Positions 13,652 through 23,024 of a DNA stretch of 29,165 nucleotides are shown here, one piece after another. Each line of letters starts with the position of its first letter. Position 1 is the stretch's first letter. Location: the NCBI GenBank assembly GCA_001953115.1, contig LSSL01000294.1:42224-71388 (forward strand), read 5' to 3'. Source of the stretch: Smittium mucronatum. Its lineage: Eukaryota > Kickxellomycota > Harpellomycetes > Harpellales > Legeriomycetaceae. The notes beneath the pieces were generated by a model. The model was not told the origin of the DNA. It did not search any database and was given only the letters and a program-made list of their open reading frames with translations. The position numbers and the translations under genes are program-made.

Positions 13652-14890
13652 CGGTTGTGAAAAGGTGTGTTATAAATAGAGAACATTATGTAAAAAAAAT
13701 TCTTTGGTGTAAAAGGATACCATATGGATGTAAATAATCTTAATATGAAATTTAACCCTTTTTAAATTTAAAAAAATAAAACCTATGAGATCTAGTAATA
13801 ATCGCTTGACTTTTTTTTTATTTTAAATTTTGATAGAATAAAATAAAATAATTTACATCTATACGATTATCAATGTGAAAAAAAAAATCACGAAATAATT
13901 CAAGATTTTTGAAATATCAACCAATATATATCATAAAATTTAATATGCACTAAGAGCATTTTTTCAATAAAAACTATTTTTAATTGCTGAATTCTGAGCC
14001 ATCACAATAGTCAAAAAAAATCTTCTAAATTTTAGCCAACGATTTCGAAAATATTAACTTAAACAGTTAAAAAAATTAATAATTAATTTTTAATTTTTAC
14101 CATTATTTTTTTTTAATTTAGTGATTGGGATAATTCAAACTTTTATTTTGAAATTAATGAAAAGTAACTATAAAAAATTATGCTGTTTGATATAAGCATT
14201 TAACTTAAATTTATATGGTCTTAAGAAAAGATCATTGGTCTTTTTGTAATAGTAACAAAATTATTATAGATATTTTGTTATTATTCACAATTAAAAATAT
14301 CCTCTTAAGTAAATAATAAATATCACATGAACATGATTTTAGTAATAAATAATGATTTTTGATATAAAATATTAAATTTGGGACGGTTTATAGAATTTAG
14401 AATAAAATTAAAAATTTTGATTGGACCAATTGTTAATATAGGTCTGATCTGGTAATAAACAAAATTACGAAAATTTAATTTTTTTAAAATGGGATATATA
14501 TTTATATTTAGTTCTATTTACTTTATTAATTTAGTCAAATATTAGATTGGAATATATAAAAAATCGATTTTTTTTAGACATAAAAATATAAGCTAAAAAA
14601 TAAAATAGATAACATTTTAAAAAATGTAAAGTTTGAAAAGATATCTAAATACTATCTCAAGCAATGAGAAATCATGTAGTATGTTGGATTTTTTAGAAAT
14701 ACTTTAAGAAAAATGGATATCTAAAAAATAATTCATTGAAATAACTTACCTGCGATTAAAATAGTGAATTCTTTAATATATTTATAATTATAAACCCAAT
14801 ATTTATGTATATCGCTTTAATAAAAATGGTGAGAAATATATATTGGTATTTTTTATTGTTATTTTTAATTAATATAAATGAAAACTTCAT
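13652..14890. other. AT-rich gene-free DNA
   Basis: Nothing coding can be supported. A 60-codon minus-strand open frame at 14756-14938 is rich in I, N, F and K and has no motif. No repeat or RNA gene was recognised. Confidence 0.55.
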
Positions 14891-16110
14891 GAAACATAAA
14901 TAATTTATACAAAAATTGTGTGAGTCTTTTTGTAACAAGAAAGAATATTACGTTAATATATACTTGAACACTGATTTTAATGAAGCAGAGGTCATTTTAT
15001 TTAATATTAAAGCGTTTTTAAAAGAACAAAATTAATCCACTTATTTTTTAAAAGGAAAAAATATCATACAATATTGTTTTCCGAAATTTTATTGATGAGA
15101 TATTTAATTAATAAAAAACGAGCTTATATCTATTATCGACAAATTAGGTGAAGTTTTGTGGTAATTATAAGCTAGCTTCAACAACAATTTCTACGAAGTA
15201 TTGGAAATTTGCCAAATAAATAATAGAAATATAGGTACATAGATATAAAAGCGTTTAGGGATAGGAGAACAAAAAAATTACGAGCAAAAAATTTAATTTA
15301 TGAAACAGATATTATTATTTATGATGTTTTAAATATAATACTACTAAACTTTTATTTAAAGGAATATAAGTTTTTAATGAAAATGTTTTTATACCTGAAC
15401 TTATATCAGATCAAGATAATTAGGATTGAATGATTTTGAATCTAAAAAATAATGTTATTTTTATAAATTAAATGAAGAGTTTTCCTGAAAAATAATCAGT
15501 AATATAAATTAACTAATTTATGAATGTAGATTAATCCTAGATTAATCGATTTTATTTATAGAGAACTATCCTGCAAAGAAGAAATTTCTCTTTCAGTAAA
15601 CATTTATTTGTTTTTAGTGATTATGTGATATGATTGATTTATGTTTGAAAATGCTGATATGTTGTCCTTAATTTAATTAAAACATTGAAAAAAATCGATT
15701 ATAATTCCATAAAATCAAATTTATTCAAATACTTGCATATAATCACAAATCAGTAATGCAAATCTAAAAAAAAATGGGGTTTCATAAACGTGTTTAAACA
15801 TTTAGATTTACAATATCTGTTGAGATATATATGAAATATCTTAGACATAAAATGCTGTCATTTGGCTATTAAGAAGTTTAAGACATGTAAATATATTTTT
15901 GAAATGTGATCACATTTCCATTATTGGATTAATAACACGTCACTTGACATATTTCTAAAATTAAAAGAATAAAAAACTGTTATTTAATGTCCTTTTTTGA
16001 ATATATGACTGCTGACAACTTCTTTTTCATACAGATTTCCTAATTAGATGCCAGACAGCTTTTATAAATGAATCTTCTGATTTATTAAAAATATCTTTCT
16101 GAGAATTTTT
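14891..16110 (+). pseudogene. Possible decayed gene: coding-like fragments on + strand
   Basis: Several short open stretches have unusually protein-like translations for AT-rich DNA. Frame starting at 14934 gives NKKEYYVNIYLNTDFNEAEV and onward to a stop at 15034. The same frame later gives NELISIIDKLGEVLW (about 15115-15161) and, after two stops, ASFNNNFYEVLEICQINNRN (about 15171-15230). Other frames give VFNENVFIPELISDQDN (from 15370) and CQTAFINESSDLLKISF (about 16050-16100, just after an ATTAG). Stops separate the pieces, so this is either a dead gene, exons of an unrecognised intron-rich gene, or chance. The first piece vaguely resembles the conserved HUS box of Sec7-type ARF exchange factors, but I would not rely on that. 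Confidence 0.2.
15901..15918. repeat. 18-bp perfect palindrome
   Basis: GAAATGTGATCACATTTC is its own reverse complement, without a spacer. It lies about 320 bp upstream of the coiled-coil gene start. It could be a dimer-binding site or a cruciform; such palindromes also arise by chance in biased sequence, though this one contains mixed bases. Confidence 0.5.
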
Positions 16111-16231
16111 CATATATAATGAAATATAAATTTGAAAGAAGTCTCATATTCAAAAAACTTCATGATCTTTTATTTTTCATAAACCCATTTAAGATAATTT
16201 TATAAGGATTGGTAATAAAAAACTAAACTTT

Positions 16232-16252
16232 ATGTATAATGCATGTCTCTAA
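16232..16252 (+). promoter_or_regulatory. Short overlapping upstream ORF
   Basis: ATG at 16232 opens a six-codon frame ending in TAA at 16250-16252. It overlaps the proposed ATG at 16239 in a different frame. A scanning ribosome would meet this ATG first, so it may damp translation, or the true mRNA may begin downstream or contain another 5' exon. Confidence 0.3.
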
Positions 16253-18417
16253 CTGTCTCGGAAAAGATAATGAAACAACAAATTTCACCAAAAAAAGACA
16301 CTTGAACTATACCATATCGAATTCAAGAAATAAAGAGGATATCAATGATGCTCAAGAACACGGAAAAATTAACCTTAACCCTGTATATAGCTTTGAGGTG
16401 ATTTTTTTTTACTTTTTTGTTTGAGAATTTCGGCTAAATTTAGATTTCTTATTAATCAATACTCTCAATTAGAAAGAATTTGGCAATGAAGGGTATACCA
16501 GAATACTAATTAAATCTTTGGATATTTACAATAAAATTTCTAAAAATTTAGAAACCGGGCTTGATGAAGATACAAAAAATATCAAAAGACATATTAAAGA
16601 TTCTTTAAATTATAGTATAGAAGAAGAGAGGAACCAAATAAAAGAAAAAATGGAATCTCTTAATATAAATTTTCATTCTATGGATTTAAAACTAAAAGAG
16701 CTGCATCAAACTATAGATATAAACGAGAAACTAAATCAAGAAAAGATAAAACTAATCTTAAATACAAGTAATGAATCAAGAGAAAGAATAAATGATTTAA
16801 ACTTTACTGTGAATAAATTGGATGCTACTGCAAAAGAAATTAAGTATTTCTTAGAAGTAAATAGATCACAAATAGACGAACGTAACTTCACCATTCCACA
16901 CTTGTATAAATAAAAATAGTATCACCTTTTTAAATATCTTGATAATTAAAAATATTAACAATTATATATAACTATTTATTAGCGCATATGATACAAAACG
17001 ATACTCAAAATGTAAATACCTTCGAAATTTTATGGGAAACTAAGATCATGCCATATTTACAAAATTCAATCATCAACAAAGCATCAAATACAAAAAAAAT
17101 AAAAAGAAGTCACAAAAAAATCAAGAGTGAGCCAGTTTATGAAGAACAAAAAAGTTTTTCTGATGGATTCCAAAACTTCGTGTTGATCCCAGACGATGTG
17201 ATTGAGTTTGTAGATACTATTAAATCGGAAAGCAACACATGGTTCCACTGGGAGCCAATAAAACCCCTTAAAAATGTAACTGGTATAAATTGATATTTGA
17301 TGTTTATATGAATTTAACTTTCTATGATTATAATTAGACTAGAGATGGTTCAGAAGATGCTATTAGCGAAACGTATATTGAAGATAAAAAAGATAACGAT
17401 GAAATATATTTGAATACCAATATTGGATTGGATAGTATCCAATTTTGCATTAAGGATATAGAAACTGATAAAAAAATATCCTTCAGTTGCAGTGAAGATA
17501 TGTTTTATTCACAAGAAAAAAATGAAACCATAGATGATCTGTGCTCAAAAGAGCTTCAAATTCCCGACAGTATAAATAATTTTATAGGCTTAAAAGAAGC
17601 AAAAACAAATTGTATCGATGATTTTGGAGGCAATAATTTAGAAAGTGGATTCAAGAGTTCGATTAAGGAAAGCAGAATTAATACATTAGCAAAAGCATCA
17701 GATAAAAATGAAGCTTTGTTGGATATAATACAAAACTCAGAGCATGAATTGATAAATACATTTTCCGAAAATAATATTTTTCGAAAATTGGAATCCGATA
17801 AAATAATAACGCTAGATAAGAATCAAAGTGAAGTCTTGGATTTGGATTATTCTAAGGCTGAAAAGGAGGGTTTGTTTTTTTCAGGTAACTTGGAGGATGT
17901 TATTTTGCCACAAACCGATATATTAGAAAAAGACAGCTATCCAAATATAGTAGCCAACAAATCGGAAAGAAAAAAATCAAATTCTAATGAAAAAGTAATA
18001 CTTTTGAAAGATGAGATTGGCTTTGAAAGATATAAAAGCTCTATAAGCGATTTGGAAATAATTAACTATGATAAATTGAAATCTATGTGGTCTTCAAATT
18101 TAGGAAAATCGGTATTGAGTGCGGGTACAAAAAATTTTGAATCCAAATTAGCTGCATCTGCAGATCCTTTAGATGTAAAGGAAAATGTGATTTTAAAAGA
18201 GGAGCTCAATTCTACCAAATCAGTGAGATTTGATTTGGGAAAAAAAAATACTCCCAGCTACAAAGAGTTGAAAATCAGATCCTCAAATGGACTTAATTCT
18301 TTAAGTTCAAACTCACCAATTAGCAAAAGCAAAGGAGTTAACAATTCAGCAGCTAACAGGAAAAGAAAAGACATGTCTTTTGTGAGTCCATTTATTTTGC
18401 CAAAATCAAACTCATGA
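16239..18417 (+). CDS. Four-exon gene, coiled-coil basic protein of unknown function
   Basis: The joined exons give 646 residues: exon 1 16239-16397, exon 2 16473-16881, exon 3 16983-17275, exon 4 17338-18417 (stop TGA). Introns of 75, 101 and 62 bp begin GTGATT, GTAACT and GTAACT and all end ATTAG. Splicing keeps one frame (phases 0, 1, 0) and removes every internal stop. I do not recognise the family. Residues about 90-185 are rich in E, K, L, I and N with heptad-like spacing, suggesting a coiled coil. A basic cluster near 227-237 (KKIKRSHKKIK) and RKRK at 628-631 suggest nuclear targeting. The remainder is Ser/Asn/Lys/Glu-rich and probably disordered. No signal peptide or membrane segment is seen. 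The start is the first in-frame ATG; an in-frame stop lies 15 bp upstream. If intron 2 is wrong, exon 2 would end at 16913 and a second gene would start at ATG 16988. Confidence 0.7.
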
Positions 18418-19235
18418 TTTTTTATTTTATATTAGCTTTTTTGTGCTTTTGAAGATTAAGTTCATTGTATTTGAACTGAATTTTATTTTTATTTTTTAAA
18501 AAAAAAAGTTTATTTGATGATTTTTTTTACAAAAAATATTTTGTTTTTTTATCAAAAAAATGCGAATAATAGAAATATCAAAATTCCAAATCGACTTCAA
18601 AACGAAAAGTGAAAAATAGTGATTAATAACTGGAATTTTTCGATGATTTTGATTATAAAAAAATGCAAAATTAATGTAAATAATAGGATACTTTCAGATG
18701 AATTAATATTTAGAAATTGTGGCACATGAATTGCTTATTATCATTTCAAGAATATGTTAGATGATATTAGCATATTTTATGTAATAACTACCGCAATTGC
18801 GTTTAGTTGGAATATTTTGGTGATATTGAGTAATTCTCTTTGGTAGGGGGGGGGGGAGGGCAAAACAAAACTCAACATAAAAAATATCAATTCCTATAAC
18901 TTTGATACTAATTTTAGAAATTTGTTTTTTGAATGGAAATGATTAGATCCTTTACGTAAACTATAATGAACCATGTGGTTTTTGGGGATGATTCTGGTTA
19001 GATCTTGCTAATATCTTTATAAAAAAGATGATAGATGAAAAAACAATAGAATTGTAACTTTATAAAAAAAAATAGGCGATATCAATGAAAAACTTGAAAA
19101 GTATAATATCAGTAAAAATTAATGACTAAATGGAGAAGATTTTGATATTTTTCTTTATTTGCCAGAAATATGATACTTAGGAAAATAAGACGCTTGTAAA
19201 AAAGAATTTATTCCGAGCTAAAAATTAAAAAAAAT
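18418..19235. other. Non-coding 3' flank of the coiled-coil gene
   Basis: No coding frame is supported. The first 130 bp are T-rich with A/T homopolymers, as expected for a 3' UTR and polyadenylation region. A run of 11 G followed by AGGG lies at 18846-18860, conspicuous in this AT-rich sequence. Confidence 0.6.
18846..18860 (+). repeat. G11-A-G3 homopurine tract
   Basis: Eleven consecutive G, one A and three more G. It could fold as or contribute to a G-quadruplex, or be a slippage-prone homopolymer. A second G7 run occurs at 20779-20785, just outside the neighbouring inverted-repeat element. Homopolymer length should be treated as approximate because such tracts are sequencing-error prone. 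Confidence 0.7.
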
Positions 19236-20668
19236 GCAAGTACATTTATTCTTGGTTAAAAATACCCACATACAATATTAGGCCACGATATACAAAATTA
19301 GGCAATCTTATACAAAATCTATAATCATACACAAATTTCGACTTCATGCCAATAGAATCATCAAAAAAATTACCTATCCATGTACAAATTATTTTATTAC
19401 CACTTTATTGGCTATATTTAATCAATACAGGGAGTTTTTCGGAGTAGGAACCTGTGGAGCCTATATCGAAATTTAAATTTTATAAGGATTTTATACAATA
19501 TGTATTTTCTATTTAAATACGCTTAAAAAAATACTAGTATAGTGCTATGAAATATATTAATAATATTTAATATTAAAAAGTAAAATAAGGCAGAGATTCA
19601 TTACGAAAATATATTTAATAAATAAGAATCTAGAACTTTTTTAACAGTAAGTTTGTAAACACAGATCAAATACCTATGGTATTTAAGAAACCCAGAAACG
19701 AAAATTAAAATATGTTGTTTTTCAATGCGTTATTTGAGTTCTAAAAAACTTAAGAGATGTCATAATAGCTAGAAAATTTTTGTTAATTTATTTTACAAGT
19801 GCAGCTTTATTTAGATTAATATTTCTGATAGTTTAATGATAGAGGCAATTGTTAACTAACAAAATAGATAATCTAATCGAGCAGGATTCAGTCGAGATTA
19901 GTTATTTTCTCTCGAAAAATATAAATATATATACGTATATATATATTATTCACGAAACGTACTTAATTCGGATAGTGAAAATAAAAGGCGCTTAAGGTAA
20001 AGTGAAATTATTTACAAAAAAAATCACGTTTTTGAATCTTTTCAAAGCTCGATTTTTATAATCATTATTTTTTTTTGTACACTTCTAAGGAAATATATTT
20101 AAAGCCGTCTATAATTATGAATAACGTTTATAGCACATCACATGGTGGATATATTTCCGATTAAGTAGTATATTTTCAATAAATCCGTCAATGCTCTACT
20201 CCAAAACTCAACCCTAATGATGTCGCCAGGCCTACAAGATGGATAAATTAACTTTCTATATTATACATATTTTTATTATTTTTTTTTTCTTATTCGGATT
20301 TTTAAACTCAGAAAAAGTTGATTGAGTCAAATTTTGTTCAACCCTAATAAAATTCAAGATCAAATGTCTTTATAGTTTTTGGGATAATATACTTATAAAT
20401 ATAGATACAAATTGAAAAAATTGAGATTCATTTAGTTTAATTTGCATCGGAAATCTTTCTAGACAAAATGTAAAAATTGGATATTAATTAAAAAATAGCC
20501 AATAAAATGTAAATAAAATAATTTGTACGTGGGTAGGTATTTTTTTTTGATGTTTCTATTGGCTTTGAGGTAGAATTGGTATATGATTATAGATTTTGTA
20601 TACGATTGCCTAATATTTTATATGGTGGCCTAATTTTGTGTGTGTATATTTTTAACCTTTATTCTTGC
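19236..20668. mobile_element. Inverted-repeat element (MITE/fold-back type), 1.43 kb
   Basis: The left arm 19236-19428 and the reverse complement of 20482-20668 match at about 85% over 165 aligned bases by eye. Shared words include GGTTAAAAATA, ATTAGGC, TATACAAAATCTATAATCAT, GCCAATAGAA, GTACAAATTATTTTAT and TTATTGGCTAT. The 1.05-kb interior has no coding frame, hence no transposase, and is centred on a 20-bp AT palindrome. Structure fits a non-autonomous DNA transposon or fold-back element, or two oppositely inserted copies of one short repeat. Exact termini and target duplication cannot be set; both outer ends finish near GCAAG. A partial third copy of the inner end may lie at 20822-20847 (ATTGGCTACATTTAAT). 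Confidence 0.7.
19925..19944. repeat. 20-bp AT palindrome centred on ACGT
   Basis: An uninterrupted palindrome of alternating A and T with ACGT at its centre. It lies almost exactly at the midpoint of the 19236-20668 inverted-repeat element. Low complexity makes it weak on its own, but the position is notable. Confidence 0.6.
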
Positions 20669-21379
20669 CAGACCAAAAAAATTGAATGGTTCCTAGCACT
20701 AAAATTCACTAAATCTATTTGGCAATTTATAAATCAACCCAGTTATTAGTGTGAATATTAAATTGGATCCATTTAATAGGGGGGGTTCTTTCGAAGGCCA
20801 GACTTTTTTTTTCTATGTAGACTATTGGCTACATTTAATTTATTTACAATTTTTCCAATAAAAATAGAAAAAATTTCTGGCACTAATAAATTTAAACACA
20901 TCACCAATAGAAAATGTGCCTCTAAAATTCGTGTCTTAATTACCCAACAACTTTATGTTTTATCCTAGCACCATATTTCCAAATTAGGAAAATAGTAAAA
21001 ATTTAGTAGGAAAGTGTCCGATAACTAAGAGAATCTCCCATAGAGAAAAATGAAGTGGAATTTTTGTATCGTTGATCTAAATGAGTTAATAAGTCAAATT
21101 AAATTAAAAATCATTAAAAACCACAGATTGAATTTGATTATTTTTATCCTATAATTCTATTGGGACAACGAGTACAGATAATGCATGATTTTTTCTTGTG
21201 AATATTATCCTAATTAAATTAAGAAGAATGTTAAAGACTTTAGGATTTTTTGCTAACTAATAGAGATCGACAAGTTTGGTACCAAAATAGCAGTAAGATT
21301 TGAATTGAAAAATATTTAGATATTTGGTATTTTATCCCACTGAATTTATCAACATACGGTATATCAAAAGAGAGCCGAA
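20669..21379. other. Non-coding DNA with decayed repeat fragments
   Basis: No coding frame. Short words recur without a clear unit: TCCTAGCACTA (20691), TTCTGGCACTA (20876), TCCTAGCACCA (20963), and GCCAGAC at 20667 and 20797. They may be scraps of the same repeat family as the adjacent inverted-repeat element. A G7 run is at 20779-20785. Confidence 0.4.
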
Positions 21380-21606
21380 TTTATCTTTTTTTGAGGATTT
21401 CCAAGTAGAAATTCAAAGTGGATGCTGCAGTTTGGGATAGGCCGCCTGCATTTAGACTGCTTTGTCAAAATAAAACTCGTTTTGTTTTATTCCTGCTTTT
21501 TTTTAAAAATAAAAAACTGATGAGTTTCATTAGCGAGTTTTTGCTGCATAGCTATAATGGTTTGTAAAAGAGAGATTTATGTCGACATGCTATCCTAAAG
21601 TGAAAA

Positions 21607-21638
21607 AATGCGTTGAGCGAGTGTAGAAGTTACGCATT
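21607..21638. other. 7-bp hairpin with 18-nt loop
   Basis: AATGCGT (21607-21613) pairs perfectly with ACGCATT (21632-21638). It lies in the GC-richer stretch upstream of the forkhead gene, close to a direct repeat of TTCATGCGAT (21792-21801 and 21825-21834). It may be part of a structured RNA or a regulatory site; no known RNA family was recognised. Confidence 0.35.
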
Positions 21639-21943
21639 GCAGCGATCCCATGCAGGTTCCTGAATTTACATCAAGCTGATTTGCTTTGAGATCCTAGATA
21701 AACACCGGAACCCGCTTGACCAATAGAAATAGACAATTCTGGGTTGATGCTTATAAGAACGAAAGGATGTTATAAACAGATTATGCAAAGATTCATGCGA
21801 TCTTCTTGAGAGCTAAAAAAGCGGTTCATGCGATTCCGTAAAGTAAAAAAAAATAGTCACAGATACCCAAAACATTGGCAAATGAAAATGAGTAGTTTCT
21901 ATGAAAACTGCGTTATGTATTTGTCTGCTCCTTCTGGAAATCC

Positions 21944-21959
21944 ATAAACAAACAAACAA
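21944..21959 (+). promoter_or_regulatory. Tandem forkhead-type sites
   Basis: ATAAACAAACAAACAA contains three overlapping matches to the forkhead consensus RYAAAYA. It lies about 1.07 kb upstream of the forkhead ATG. Binding is inferred from the consensus only. Confidence 0.35.
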
Positions 21960-22697
21960 TTGTCGTAATAATCCCGCTCAGAACATAACTTACTTGTAAA
22001 TAGTTACTAGGTGCACCCCTCTCCTCTTCCCATGATGCACTGCATTACAAAGCCTAATGCAAAAATTCCTAAATTTAGCAGGAATATATTACCACACCTC
22101 TTATAAACATAAATCCTTATAGGCATTCCTATTTATACCTTATAAATCTCAAACACGTAATAGCTATAATATTCAGTTTCCAACCAAGTGATTTGCATGA
22201 TTGCTTGTCTAGCACGCATTCCCGTAAGGCATCACTCCACTGTTTTTAACAGCATCAAACTTTTATATTCTATATTTTCATGTAGTATCTCCAAAAAACA
22301 CATTATCGCCATCCGACTATACTTTTGGATTTGTAAAAAAAAAAACAAAAAAAAACCTCCCCAAGACTAAAATCTAATTGCATTCGCTCGGCTTTAATAT
22401 TGTTTTAGGTCGCATGACATGTAAAACGGTTTTTAAACTTATCCTTGACAGAACTTTCTTGGTTTAGTCTTGGCATACAATCTCAGTTATATACCCCATT
22501 TGAGCATTATGTTGTACTTTTGGAAAAGGAACAACAAAAATATCCCTTTATTTTCATCTCCATTTATTAATATAATTTTCTTTAATATTATAACTAATAT
22601 TACATGTCACTTATATATTTGAAATTGCTCTTATAAACGTTCTCTGTCTTTATCTCTTGTAAATCTTATTAAAACTATATATAGTTCATAATCTAAA

Positions 22698-22723
22698 TTT
22701 GTTTACAAAACTTCTTGTAAACC
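22698..22723. promoter_or_regulatory. Paired forkhead-type sites
   Basis: GTAAACAAA on the minus strand (22698-22706), a strong match to fungal Fkh sites, is followed 10 bp later by GTAAACC on the plus strand (22717-22723). The inverted pair sits about 300 bp upstream of the ATG of the forkhead gene, a plausible place for autoregulation. Confidence 0.4.
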
Positions 22724-23024
22724 AAATCTCTCCATCCAAGTTTTTTGTTTGCATACTAGCCTTCCTCTGACAAGCTTCTTTTCTTTTTTTTTATTATCAG
22801 CTTTTACTATAAATAAAGTAACTTGTAAAGAAAAGAAAATTATCTGGTGCCGAATAAATCCAGCCATTAGCTACAATATCTAAAAACACCGCCTCTTTTT
22901 CAAATAGTACCCTCTTTTGTGTTTATAAATATCTTTTAAAACTGCTGCAAAACAAAAAAAACCATTATATCTTTATATATATAATTGGCATTTGAATATC
23001 CCTTCTCCATTTAAATTATTAAAG

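Larger units (their letters stand above)
21380..23024 (+). promoter_or_regulatory. Upstream/promoter region of the forkhead gene
   Basis: The G+C content rises compared with everything to the left, yet no credible coding frame is present; the 60-codon frame at 22188 starts with TTG and has no motif. Exact (A/G)TAAACA words occur at 21698, 21772, 21944 and 22103 (plus strand) and at 22700 and 22920 (minus strand). A TATA-like stretch lies at 22974-22984, about 40 bp before the ATG. CTTGTAAA occurs four times (21993, 22656, 22714, 22822). This is best read as a long regulatory region plus 5' UTR. An unrecognised non-coding RNA around 21.4-21.9 kb is possible. Confidence 0.5.

Noticed and set aside
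1..16238. Repeat-induced point mutation as the cause of the AT-rich tract
   Set aside because: A few arm mismatches are transitions, but without undamaged copies to compare, and given that RIP is mainly known from Ascomycota, the claim cannot be supported.
20322..20330. TGAGTCA, a perfect Gcn4/AP-1 site
   Set aside because: It lies inside the inverted-repeat element, more than 2 kb from any gene start. A chance match is likely.
12237..20668. Idea that the two 1.4-kb inverted-repeat elements are one family bracketing the coiled-coil gene
   Set aside because: The arms of the two elements show no similarity to each other beyond A/T content.
21519..21541. CTGATGAG, resembling a hammerhead ribozyme core
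   Set aside because: The required GAAA partner after stem II and the three-stem layout are missing.
22188..22370. 60-codon frame upstream of the forkhead gene
   Set aside because: TTG start, ends in translated poly-A, and has no motif. More likely promoter or UTR.
22992..23024. Eleven-codon N-terminal extension of the forkhead protein
   Set aside because: It depends on a TTG start, which is not expected in a fungal nuclear gene. The first in-frame ATG is at 23025.
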